Both the position numbers and the translations under genes were made by a program. This document shows, piece by piece, positions 1-7,293 of a stretch of DNA of 64,000 nt. Position 1 is the stretch's first letter. Each line of letters opens with the position of its first letter. Below the pieces are notes generated by a model. The model did no database searches, was not told where the DNA came from, and saw nothing but the letters and a program-made list of their open reading frames with translations. The DNA lies in the NCBI GenBank assembly GCA_023388255.1, contig JAEWGO010000011.1, positions 236,285-300,284 of the forward strand. The letters are read 5' to 3'. This DNA comes from Pseudomonadota bacterium (GTDB lineage: Bacteria; Pseudomonadota; Gammaproteobacteria; Xanthomonadales; Rhodanobacteraceae).

Positions 1-1035
1 CGCGCTGCCGCCGCGCGTGTCCTGCTGACCGAGGACATTGACCCGCTCGACCATGCCCGCGACAAGCGCATGAGCGCGAAGCTGGCGCACGCTATCCGAA
101 TGACCTTCGGCCAGTGCGCGTCGCAATACATCGAGACGCACAGGGCAGGGTGGCGCAACAGCAAGCACGCCGACCAGTGGGTCGCCACGCTCGACACCTA
201 CGCCGCGCCCATCACCGACCTTCCCGTCGATGCGATCGATACAGCGCTCGTCCTGAAGTGTCTGGAGCCACACTGGGGCATCAAGACCGAGACCATGACG
301 CGCGTGCGCCAGCGAATCGAGGCTGTGCTCGATTGGGCGACGGCTCGCAAGCTGCGCATAGGCGAGAATCCGGCGCGCTGGAAAGGTCATCTGGACAAGC
401 TGCTGCCCAAGCGCAGCAAGGTGCAAAAGGTCGTCCACCGCGAGGCGCTGCCCTACGACGACATGCCGGCCTTCATGGTCGAGCTACGCAAGCGGCAAGG
501 ATTAGGAGCGCGTGTACTCGAACTGCAGATCCTGACGGCCGCCCGTCCCGGCGAAGCCGCGGGCGCCCAATGGACCGAGCTCGAACTTGATCGTGCTGTA
601 TGGACGATCCCCGGCGATCGTATGAAAGCCGGCAAGGAACATCGCGTCCCCCTTTCTGCGCCAATCGTGAAGATGTTGAAGGCGCTGCACCGCATCGATG
701 GCAACGTGTTCCCCGGCGTCAAGGGCAGGCCGCTCACGACCGCTGCGGGCATGGCGCTCTTGAAGGACATGCGGCCCGGCATCACCGCGCACGGTTTCCG
801 CTCGACGTTCCGCGACTGGGCAGCTGAATGCACCGCGCATCCGCGTGAAGTCATCGAGCACGCGCTGGCCCACCAGCTGAAGGACAAGGCCGAGGCTGCC
901 TACCAGCGCGGCGACCTGTTCGACCGCCGCGCGCGCCTCATGGCCGACTGGGCAAAGTACATCGACACGCCGGCGCGGTCCGCCAACGTGAAACAAATTA
1001 GAAGCCTGAGAACAAAGCATAGGGATAGCCGATGA
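1..1035 (+). CDS. Tyrosine recombinase/integrase, P4 type (5' partial)
   Basis: The reading frame is open to the first base, so the first ATG at position 70 is unlikely to be the true start; the N-terminal DUF4102-type arm-binding domain lies outside the window. The visible part has the SAM-like core-binding domain followed by the catalytic domain. Catalytic features seen are the Arg in AARPGEA, the HGFRSTFRDW box (His-x-x-Arg), the HALAHQ box and the nucleophile Tyr in AYQRGD, all typical of P4-like integrases, which recombine short direct repeats usually at tRNA 3' ends. Its stop overlaps the next start (ATGA). As the leftmost and outward gene it should lie next to attL, which is not visible here. 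Confidence 0.93.
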   Translation, partial: RAAAARVLLTEDIDPLDHARDKRMSAKLAHAIRMTFGQCASQYIETHRAGWRNSKHADQWVATLDTYAAPITDLPVDAIDTALVLKCLEPHWGIKTETMTRVRQRIEAVLDWATARKLRIGENPARWKGHLDKLLPKRSKVQKVVHREALPYDDMPAFMVELRKRQGLGARVLELQILTAARPGEAAGAQWTELELDRAVWTIPGDRMKAGKEHRVPLSAPIVKMLKALHRIDGNVFPGVKGRPLTTAAGMALLKDMRPGITAHGFRSTFRDWAAECTAHPREVIEHALAHQLKDKAEAAYQRGDLFDRRARLMADWAKYIDTPARSANVKQIRSLRTKHRDSR

Positions 1036-1544
1036 GCGTTTCTATGGAATGGGCTGCTGCAATCGCAGAAACCGAAGCGATCATCGCAGCCGATCCTGCC
1101 CGAGCGGAAGATCGAACCCTGCCAATCTTCATTCTCGCTGCACGCGAGAGGATCGCGGAGGAGCGGAAAAACTTTGATGGCGGCGAAAAGATGGCACTAC
1201 TTGCTGCGATCCGTGATTGCGCGTGTTACGACTTGCCCATGCCGGAGTGGGTTTCCCGCGCCTTCATCCGTGCATACGATCAAGTGTTGTCGTGCCGATC
1301 GGATAGCTGGGATGAGGTGTTCGGGCGTCCATACAAGAAGGGCGCGCATCTTTCTCGAATGCGGCAGGCGCGCATCAATCGTGGCGCGGTCTGGCTTGAG
1401 GTGAAGCGCGCCGTGCAACGCGGCGAGTCGATCAATACCGATCTGTTCGAGCGCATCGGCGCGCGCATTGGAATCGGCAAGACGCGCGCCGAAGAGCTTT
1501 ACGCGCAAGCAAAGCGCAGGCTAGGCAACCCCGCGAAAAAATGA
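1032..1544 (+). CDS. Hypothetical protein, integrase-linked
   Basis: 170 residues, starting at an ATG that overlaps the integrase stop by 4 bases, so the two are almost certainly co-translated. The protein is soluble, with no signal peptide or membrane segment. A short, variable-looking N-terminal helix region is followed by a basic C-terminal half (about residues 105-170) rich in Arg and Lys with a GIGKTRAEELYAQAKRR segment that could be a DNA-binding helix-turn-helix. I do not recognise the family. Position between integrase and excisionase-like gene suggests an island-specific accessory or recombination role (inference). Confidence 0.75.
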   Translation: MSVSMEWAAAIAETEAIIAADPARAEDRTLPIFILAARERIAEERKNFDGGEKMALLAAIRDCACYDLPMPEWVSRAFIRAYDQVLSCRSDSWDEVFGRPYKKGAHLSRMRQARINRGAVWLEVKRAVQRGESINTDLFERIGARIGIGKTRAEELYAQAKRRLGNPAKK

Positions 1545-1628
1545 AAACTGCCGGGGTTACTCCGGCGTATGGCCTGCATATTCTCCCTATCCAGCCGCGC
1601 ACCTGTCCGCGCGGACGGAGACGAAAAC

Positions 1629-1832
1629 GTGCAACACGTCGATACCGCCAGCACCCCGCTGGCACACCAAGTTCCACAAGCCTGCGCCCGTCTGGGCATC
1701 GGCCGCACCGCGCTCTATGAGCTTCTGAAAGCCGGCGACCTACGCTGTTTCAAGATCGGCACACGCACCTTGATCCCCGAGGCCGAACTGCAAAGCTTCA
1801 TCGCAGAGAAGATGCAGCGGAACGCTGCCTAA
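1629..1832 (+). CDS. Excisionase/AlpA-like helix-turn-helix protein
   Basis: 67 residues from a GTG at 1629 with a GGAG ribosome site at 1617-1620; an upstream ATG at 1569 would add a tail without a ribosome site. Residues about 15-60 form the MerR-like HTH_17 fold of excisionase-family DNA-binding proteins (ACARLGIGRTALYELLKAG, then a wing and IPEAELQSFI). Such proteins act as recombination directionality factors. In PICIs of Gram-negative hosts the related AlpA activator controls int and island gene expression. Its place between integrase and structural genes fits either role. Which of the two it serves cannot be told from sequence. Confidence 0.8.
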   Translation: MQHVDTASTPLAHQVPQACARLGIGRTALYELLKAGDLRCFKIGTRTLIPEAELQSFIAEKMQRNAA

Positions 1833-1847
1833 GGCCGGGGGGCGAGC

Positions 1848-2684
1848 ATGGACAAACTAGAACGTGCCGGGCGAATCCTGGCGCGAGCCTTCGGCTGCGG
1901 GGACGTCTGGAACCCCGACCGAGAGTTCGGGAAGCGATGCGATTGGAGGCAGGAAAAGGACACGACGCCGAGCATTCGACTTGGCGGCGTGATACGGCGG
2001 GAAATGCCCGAGTCCGACGAGTCGCTTTCCATCTTGCGTGAGACAACAACAGTTGAACGCGCACGCGATTCCGTCACCGCATGGCTAGGCAACGAGAACG
2101 CGCTTCCGCAGCAACTGACACGTGAGCAGCGTATCGCGCGTGCGAAGTACACACCGGAACAGCTAGCGGAAATGTGGGAGTGGGAAGCAAGAAACCCGCT
2201 CACCGCAGGTGTGCGTAGAACCAGCGCCAACAAGCCCCGAGAGCTGGAGAAGTGGGCGTCTGAGCGCATCCCGTGGAAGCGCAACTACGTTGGCGGTGTC
2301 GCGACCGCGATCTACCCTAAGGTATCACCCTGCGAACAGGCCTTGATCGCGCTGGCGGGCTTGCCGAAGCCGCTGCAATCAATCCTGCTGATGTACGCGC
2401 TGGAGCGTGGCGAGCACTGGCCGATCATCGAGACGTGCGCGCGTTCCGTCCTGCCGGCGTCCGCGCATCGCGGGATCATGGAGGCCATGTATCGAATCTT
2501 GCGGAAGTCATCGGATGCCGAGCGCGCGCGGCGATACCACATGCGGCGATCCGATTACGTGGCGGCAGTGCGACCGGCACATGCCCTGCTGGAGCAATGG
2601 CTACGTCACGCTGCTGACAGCTTTGCAGGGCGATTCGAGATCGCAAAGGCCATGCTCGAATGCCACATTCATACGGTCAAATAA
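1848..2684 (+). CDS. Hypothetical island protein (possible replication/regulatory role)
   Basis: 278 residues from ATG, 15 bp after the HTH gene with a G-rich ribosome site (GGGGGG at about 1837). Soluble, charged, no Walker or HUH motif, so not a recognisable primase or Rep. The central part (about residues 155-200) holds a predicted helical bundle around LAGLPKPLQSILLMYALERG, resembling antitermination or DnaC-like helical proteins only in general character. It lies where satellites normally carry replication or regulation genes, but I cannot assign a function. Translation ends 393 bp before the head module. Confidence 0.7.
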   Translation: MDKLERAGRILARAFGCGDVWNPDREFGKRCDWRQEKDTTPSIRLGGVIRREMPESDESLSILRETTTVERARDSVTAWLGNENALPQQLTREQRIARAKYTPEQLAEMWEWEARNPLTAGVRRTSANKPRELEKWASERIPWKRNYVGGVATAIYPKVSPCEQALIALAGLPKPLQSILLMYALERGEHWPIIETCARSVLPASAHRGIMEAMYRILRKSSDAERARRYHMRRSDYVAAVRPAHALLEQWLRHAADSFAGRFEIAKAMLECHIHTVK

Positions 2685-3077
2685 CGTCCGTGGACGTTCG
2701 CGCACGTGCAGAGGCCCCGGAATATATAGAGGGAACAATCCTCGCAAATTGAGTCGCGCCCGCTCGCCCCCCGCCTGCGTGGTCAACTCACCCGCGCGCT
2801 GCCGGGCAATGCAGCGCAACCATCACCAAAGGGTCGCCAGCAATGGCGGCCCTTTTTGTTTCCCTGCTGCGCGTTCGGATAACGGCGTCGCGCAGCTTGT
2901 AAGCGTGCAAACGCGGGATAGGCGCTGAAACAGCACGGCACCATGCGAAGCGATTCGTGGTGCGCGCCGAACAAGGAATCGCCCCGATGTCGGCTCCGTC
3001 AAAGCCCCTAGGGAGCATCTCCACTATGGGGATGCTTTGCCCTCCGTCTCACCATCAAAGCCTATGGATAAACCCGC
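2685..3077 (+). other. Intergenic region between early and head genes
   Basis: 393 bp with no convincing gene. It contains a strong terminator (2828-2858) and a second hairpin at about 3014-3034 (AGCATCTCC paired with GGGGATGCT, 5-base loop, followed by a short TTTG), so it separates the early and head transcription units. A promoter for the head operon should lie between 2860 and 3070; no clear -35/-10 pair stands out. This is also a plausible place for a packaging site, but I see no distinctive cos signature. Confidence 0.5.
2828..2858 (+). terminator. Rho-independent terminator ending the early genes
   Basis: Stem AAAGGGTCGCCA pairs with TGGCGGCCCTTT (one G.T pair) around a 4-base loop, followed by a T run ending at about 2857. 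It ends transcription of the integrase/HTH group. Confidence 0.85.
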
Positions 3078-3404
3078 ATGAGCATCACCAACGTTTCGGA
3101 CTTCATGCTTTACCTGCGCCAGCCGATCGACTCCAGCGGTGATCCGCTCGAATCGGTCGCGCAACAGGCGATCGATGCAGCTGAGTCCGCCGTCGAGAGT
3201 TTCATCGGCGACACGCTGGACGAGATGGCCGACAGCTTCGGCGCGATCCCGGCACCTATCACCAGCGCCGTGATGATCTTGGCGCAACTGGAGTTCGACG
3301 CACTCGACGTTCAGCGCGAACAGACATTGCGCACGCGCGCTGAGAGCCTGCTGCGCCCCTACCGTCGAGAGACAGGCATCGCGGGCGGCTGCATCACTGG
3401 GTAA
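3078..3404 (+). CDS. Head-tail connector protein (gp6-like)
   Basis: 108 residues, all-helical with conserved hydrophobic core, matching the Phage_connect_1/gp6-like family of ring proteins that sit under the portal and form the docking platform for the tail. The DFMLYLR start, AVESFIGDTLDEM and the closing LLRPYRRE helix are typical. It is the first gene of the head module rather than following the capsid gene as in most HK97-type prophages. In a satellite this ring would be the interface that accepts the helper phage's tail (inference). Confidence 0.82.
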   Translation: MSITNVSDFMLYLRQPIDSSGDPLESVAQQAIDAAESAVESFIGDTLDEMADSFGAIPAPITSAVMILAQLEFDALDVQREQTLRTRAESLLRPYRRETGIAGGCITG

Positions 3405-3447
3405 GCCTTCCCGAAAGCCTTCCCGAAAGCCTACCGAAAGCCTTCAG
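3405..3447 (+). repeat. Short tandem repeat, 12-bp unit
   Basis: GCCTTCCCGAAA occurs at 3405-3416 and 3417-3428, then an 11-bp variant GCCTACCGAAA at 3429-3439 and a decayed fourth unit. It begins directly at the connector stop codon. Confidence 0.8.
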
Positions 3448-3471
3448 CGAAGCACCACGCATGCCCCATGC

Positions 3472-3524
3472 GTAACGTTACCTGTAACGCCTAGGTAACG
3501 CCGACACCGTTACCCGAGCGTTAC
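3472..3524. repeat. Phased GTAACG motif cluster with nested inverted symmetry
   Basis: GTAACG appears on the plus strand at 3472, 3484 and 3495 and on the minus strand at 3476-3481, 3508-3513 and 3519-3524. The first pair forms the perfect palindrome GTAACGTTAC. Starts are 11-13 bp apart, about one helical turn. GGTAACG (3494-3500) and CGTTACC (3508-3514) form a 7-bp stem, and an outer GTAACGC/GCGTTAC pair is nested around it. It lies between the connector and capsid genes just upstream of a terminator. An operator, a terminase-recognition (cos) site or an RNA structure are all possible. Confidence 0.75.
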
Positions 3525-3538
3525 CCGAAACAACCGAG

Positions 3539-3560
3539 CCCGCCGAGTGCGGGTTTTTTT
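3539..3560 (+). terminator. Rho-independent terminator between connector and capsid genes
   Basis: CCCGC stem (3539-3543) and GCGGG (3549-3553) with a 5-base loop, then seven T residues. Inside a head operon it probably attenuates transcription into the capsid gene. A further palindrome (CCGCGT/ACGCGG, 3566-3582) follows at once. Confidence 0.8.
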
Positions 3561-3609
3561 GTGCCCCGCGTTCTAGACGCGGTTTATCCCCCGATCGGAG
3601 ATTCACCTA

Positions 3610-4848
3610 ATGAGTTTGAACCTTACTGCCATTCGCGAGAATCGCGCCGCCAAGGTAGCCGAAGCCCGCGCCTTGCTGAACACCGAATCCCTGAGCGCCG
3701 AACAAAAAACCAAGTTCGACGCATTGAAGGCCGAAATCACTGACCTAGAAGGGCAGGAGCAGCGCGCGCAGTTCCTGGCCGATGCCGAGCGCAACGCAGT
3801 CGGCGAGCGCGTGCATGGCGACGGCGATACCAGCTTCGAGCGATTGGAACAGCGCGTGAGCCTCTTGCGCGCGATTCAGGCCGCTACGGAAGGCCGCGCA
3901 CAGACGGGCGCCGAGGCCGAGTACAACGCCGAGCTGACTCGCCGCAACGGTCGCGCCGCGAAGGGCTTTTATCTGCCGATGTCGGCGCTGGAATCGCGCG
4001 TCAACACGACCACGAGCGCGGCGAAGCTGGTCGGCACCGATCACCGCGGCGACCAGTACATCGAGCCGTTGCGCAATGCACTGCTCGCACGTCGATTGGG
4101 CGTTCGTGTCCTGTCGGGCCTGCGCGGCAATGTGGACATCCCGAAGGCCGGCAACAGCACGGTTAGCGGATGGGTAGCGGAGAACGCGGCGTTGACCGCC
4201 AGCGACATGACATTCGGCAACGTCGGCCTGACGCCCAAGCACGTCGGCGCACTGAGCGAGATGAGCCGCCAGCTTATCCAGCAGTCCGATCCGAGCATCG
4301 AAGCCTTGTTGCGTGACGACCTCGCATTCGGTATCGCCAAGGCGATCGACTCGGCGCTTATCAGCGGCGGAGGCTCGAATCAGCCGAAGGGCATCATGTC
4401 CACGCTCGTGACCGCGAACGGCACGCTGGCGACGCCGACATGGGCGCAGGCGTTGAAGATCGTCGAAGAGGTCGAGCATGCCAATGCGCTGAGTTCGTCG
4501 CACAACTGGCTCACCACGTCGAGCGCAAAGGCGAAGCTGGCAAGCACGTTGAAGGTCAGTGCCGATGCCGGCGCGGGCTTCATCTACGAGAACGGCCAGG
4601 TCGCAGGCTTCCCCGTCTACACCACGAACCAGATGCCGTCCGACAGCGGTGGACACAGCGCGATCTTCGGCGACTGGTCGCAGGTGCTGCTTGGCATCTG
4701 GAGCGAGCTGGATATTCTGGTCAATCCCTTTGCCGAGACGGCCTATAGCAAGGGCAACGTACTGGTGCGCGCGATGGCGACCTGCGATATCGCGATCCGT
4801 CATCCCGAAGCCTTCGTGTGGGCCGACGACGTGCCGGGCATTGCCTGA
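3610..4848 (+). CDS. HK97-family major capsid protein
   Basis: 412 residues, usual for the family. Residues 1 to about 100 are a charged helical coiled coil, the delta-domain scaffold that the protease removes after assembly. The rest carries Phage_capsid fold features: the DQYIEPLRNALLARRLG segment, the GWVAENAALTASDMTFG and LTPKHVGALSEMSRQL stretches, the GGGSNQPKGI turn and the late NPFAETAYSKGNV strand. A GGAG ribosome site at 3597-3600 precedes the ATG. It forms the icosahedral shell. A full-length intact capsid gene argues against simple prophage decay. Confidence 0.95.
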   Translation: MSLNLTAIRENRAAKVAEARALLNTESLSAEQKTKFDALKAEITDLEGQEQRAQFLADAERNAVGERVHGDGDTSFERLEQRVSLLRAIQAATEGRAQTGAEAEYNAELTRRNGRAAKGFYLPMSALESRVNTTTSAAKLVGTDHRGDQYIEPLRNALLARRLGVRVLSGLRGNVDIPKAGNSTVSGWVAENAALTASDMTFGNVGLTPKHVGALSEMSRQLIQQSDPSIEALLRDDLAFGIAKAIDSALISGGGSNQPKGIMSTLVTANGTLATPTWAQALKIVEEVEHANALSSSHNWLTTSSAKAKLASTLKVSADAGAGFIYENGQVAGFPVYTTNQMPSDSGGHSAIFGDWSQVLLGIWSELDILVNPFAETAYSKGNVLVRAMATCDIAIRHPEAFVWADDVPGIA

Positions 4849-5372
4849 TGGATCTTGAACGGCGATTCGCGAAAGCGAGCGTCGAGGGTAAAACCCTTGT
4901 GGGAATCGCGGCCCCGTACGGTCGCGAAACCCGCATCGGTGAGTTCCGGGAGCGCATTGCTCCCGGAGCTTTTACCAAGACGCTAACCGAATCCCGCGAC
5001 GTGCTGGCGCTCGCGGATCACGACTCTGCGAAGGTGTTGGGGCGACGCAGTACCGGAACGCTTGAGCTGACGGAGACCGCCGAAGGGCTGGAGTTCCGTT
5101 TGCAGCTTCCCGACACCAGCGCGGGCCGAGATATCCGCGCACTCGCAGAGCGCGGCGATCTTGGTGGCATGTCGTTCGGCTTCAGGGCGATACACGATTC
5201 ATGGGAAGGCGACCTGCGTACGTTGCATGAAGTCGAGCTGCACGAAATCAGCGTCGTGCAGTCGTGGCCAGCCTATACCGACACGAGCGTGTCCCTGCGT
5301 AGCAAGCCGAAAGCCCCGATCAAATTGTTCTGGCTCGATCCTGCTCGGGCTTGGCTGGAGACATGCCGATGA
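4848..5372 (+). CDS. HK97-family prohead protease
   Basis: 174 residues from the ATG at 4848, which overlaps the capsid stop in TGATG; an in-frame start 30 bp upstream lies inside the capsid gene and is less likely. It is an S78-type serine protease: core strand GIAAPYGRETRIGEFRERIAPGAF, the ALADHD box (catalytic His), and GGMSFGF with the nucleophilic Ser. It trims the capsid scaffold domain during maturation. Placement after the capsid gene is inverted relative to common prophages (portal-protease-capsid), as in cf-PICIs. Confidence 0.93.
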   Translation: MDLERRFAKASVEGKTLVGIAAPYGRETRIGEFRERIAPGAFTKTLTESRDVLALADHDSAKVLGRRSTGTLELTETAEGLEFRLQLPDTSAGRDIRALAERGDLGGMSFGFRAIHDSWEGDLRTLHEVELHEISVVQSWPAYTDTSVSLRSKPKAPIKLFWLDPARAWLETCR

Positions 5373-6532
5373 AACTACCTTGGAAGAAGGAGCAACGTGT
5401 CGCACCCGATCCGTCGTGGTCGGCGTTGGTGAACCCCGGACTGGTATCGACGTCCGGCGCCTTCGTGGACACGCGCACGGCGGAGTCGATCAGTGCGGTA
5501 TTCGCTGCCGTGAACCTGATCGCGGGCACGGTGGCGTCGTTGCCGCTGCACTTGTATCGCCGACTGCCTAACGGCGACCGCGAGCGCGTGACCGATCACC
5601 CGCTGTCCAACGTGTTGAGCGCGCGACCGAACGACAACCAGACGGCATTCGAGTGGCGCGAGATGGAGACAGCGCATTGCGTGCTGTCCGGTAACGCCTA
5701 TTCGGAAATCGTGTGGGACGGCGCCGGCAACGTGTCCGCACTCAAGCCGCTGCACCCACGCAACGTGACCATCGTTCGACTGCCGAACGACCGGCATCGC
5801 TACGACGTGACAGACGCCAATGGCCGAGTTCGCTCACTGGTCATGGAGGAAGTCTTACATCTGCGCGATCGATCGGATGACGGGCTAGTCGGCAAATCCC
5901 GCATCACCGTAGCCCGCGAAATGCTTGGCGGTGTGCTGGCTGCGCAGGAGCATGGCAATCGCACGTTCGCCAATGGCGCGCGCCTGTCCGGCGTACTCCA
6001 GACCCCGCACCAAATGACGGACGAATCAATCAAGCGACTGGCCGAGAGTTGGCAAGCACAATTCAGCGGTGCAGCTAACGCAGGGCGCACGGCGATCCTT
6101 GAAAACGGATTGCAGTATGCGCAGCTTTCGATGAGCAACGAAGATGCTCAATGGTTGCAGTCGCGGCAGTTCAGCGTTGAGGAAATCAGCCGCATCTTCA
6201 ACATCCCGCCTGTGCTACTCGGCGACCTGCGACACGCAAACTTCTCGAACTCGGTCGAGATGATGCGGCACTTCGTGACTGTGACCCTGCGGCCTTGGCT
6301 CACTCGCATTGAACAGTCATTGGAGCGCGCGCTACTCGGTCCGATTGCACGGCAGCGCTACTTCATCGAGTTCAACGCGGAAGGGCTGCTGCGCGGCGAC
6401 AGCACGAACCGGGCATCGTTTTACCAGTCCGGCATCAGTGCAGGGTGGATGCTTCCGAGCGAAGCCCGTCGACTGGAAAACCTGCCGGCGATCGAGGGCA
6501 TCGATGGACAAGCACGAACGCAACCAGCGTGA
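5369..6532 (+). CDS. HK97-family portal protein
   Basis: 387 residues from the ATG at 5369, chosen because it overlaps the protease stop (ATGA) and sits 8 bases after GGAG; a TTG at 5351 is the alternative. It shows Phage_portal family features: FAAVNLIAGTVASLPLHLYR near the N-terminus, DHPLSNVLSARPN, and the C-terminal SVEEISRIFNIPPVLLGD and NSVEMMRHFV segments. Portals form the dodecameric DNA gate at one capsid vertex. The 3' end overlaps the HNH gene. Confidence 0.94.
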   Translation: MKLPWKKEQRVAPDPSWSALVNPGLVSTSGAFVDTRTAESISAVFAAVNLIAGTVASLPLHLYRRLPNGDRERVTDHPLSNVLSARPNDNQTAFEWREMETAHCVLSGNAYSEIVWDGAGNVSALKPLHPRNVTIVRLPNDRHRYDVTDANGRVRSLVMEEVLHLRDRSDDGLVGKSRITVAREMLGGVLAAQEHGNRTFANGARLSGVLQTPHQMTDESIKRLAESWQAQFSGAANAGRTAILENGLQYAQLSMSNEDAQWLQSRQFSVEEISRIFNIPPVLLGDLRHANFSNSVEMMRHFVTVTLRPWLTRIEQSLERALLGPIARQRYFIEFNAEGLLRGDSTNRASFYQSGISAGWMLPSEARRLENLPAIEGIDGQARTQPA

Positions 6533-6812
6533 CCGTGCCCGGCAACGTGCCCGCTACCTTCCGACTAACAGCGCAAGGTGGCGGGCCATCCGAGCCGCGC
6601 AGCTGGAGCGATTCCCACTGTGCGCACATTGCGGCGAGCCTGCGAACGAAGTCGATCACATCGCAGGCGACACAAGCCGCAACGCCATCGGCACCGAGTT
6701 GCAGAGCCTGTGCAAGCCCTGTCACAGCCGCAAGACCAACGGCCACGGCATCGTCGGCTGCGACGTGAACGGGTGGCCCCTCGATCCCGCGCACCACTGG
6801 CAACGACGCTGA
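6504..6812 (+). CDS. HNH endonuclease, packaging type
   Basis: 102 residues from ATG 6504 (GAGGG at 6494-6498), overlapping the portal 3' end. Zinc-finger cysteines are in LCAHCGE and LCKPCH. The catalytic core is EVDHIAG (the first His of HNH) with the RNA segment and CHSRKTNGHG. Small HNH proteins next to terminase genes stimulate cos cleavage by TerL in cos phages, so this suggests cos-type packaging. Confidence 0.9.
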   Translation: MDKHERNQRDRARQRARYLPTNSARWRAIRAAQLERFPLCAHCGEPANEVDHIAGDTSRNAIGTELQSLCKPCHSRKTNGHGIVGCDVNGWPLDPAHHWQRR

Positions 6813-6882
6813 AAATCGCTGGAGTGTTTGAGCTAGCGATCCGGCGCCCAATCTTTCCTTCATCGCTAAGTGCGAGAACCAA

Positions 6883-7293
6883 ATGAGACAACACCGATCT
6901 GACGGCGCGACCGCCGCTGTGCAGGCTGCGCAGAACGCCGCACAAGCGCCGCTGAACCCGCCTGCGCACGTACCCTTGCCCGATGCTGCGCGACCCTTCT
7001 GGCTTGCGCTGGTGCGTAACAGGGCACGTCACAAGTGGAACGATGCCGATCTTGGCAACGCCGCAATTCTGGCGATCACGCAGGCGCAGGTTCACGGCCT
7101 GATTGACGACGTGGACAATGCCGCACTGGTGGACAAACTGACCCGGCGCATTGTGTCACTGTCCCGGCTGCTGCACGTTCACCCCGAGGCCACGCAGGGG
7201 CGCGCGCAGGATCAAGGCAACAAGCTCGAACTGGAACGCGACGCCGAGGCCGAACACGACCCGCTGATACCGACGTTACGGGTTGTGAAGTGA
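6883..7293 (+). CDS. Terminase small subunit (P27-like)
   Basis: 136 residues, ATG at 6883; its stop overlaps the GTG of terL. The AARPFWLALVRNRARHKWNDADL region and the following helices fit the P27-type terminase small subunit, which recognises the packaging site and recruits TerL. An acidic C-terminal tail (about residues 115-130) could contact TerL. It should be the part that gives the element its own packaging specificity. Confidence 0.82.
   Translation: MRQHRSDGATAAVQAAQNAAQAPLNPPAHVPLPDAARPFWLALVRNRARHKWNDADLGNAAILAITQAQVHGLIDDVDNAALVDKLTRRIVSLSRLLHVHPEATQGRAQDQGNKLELERDAEAEHDPLIPTLRVVK

Noticed and set aside
2957..3142. Short plus-strand frame before the connector gene
   Set aside because: Overlaps the connector start in another frame, no ribosome site, odd composition.
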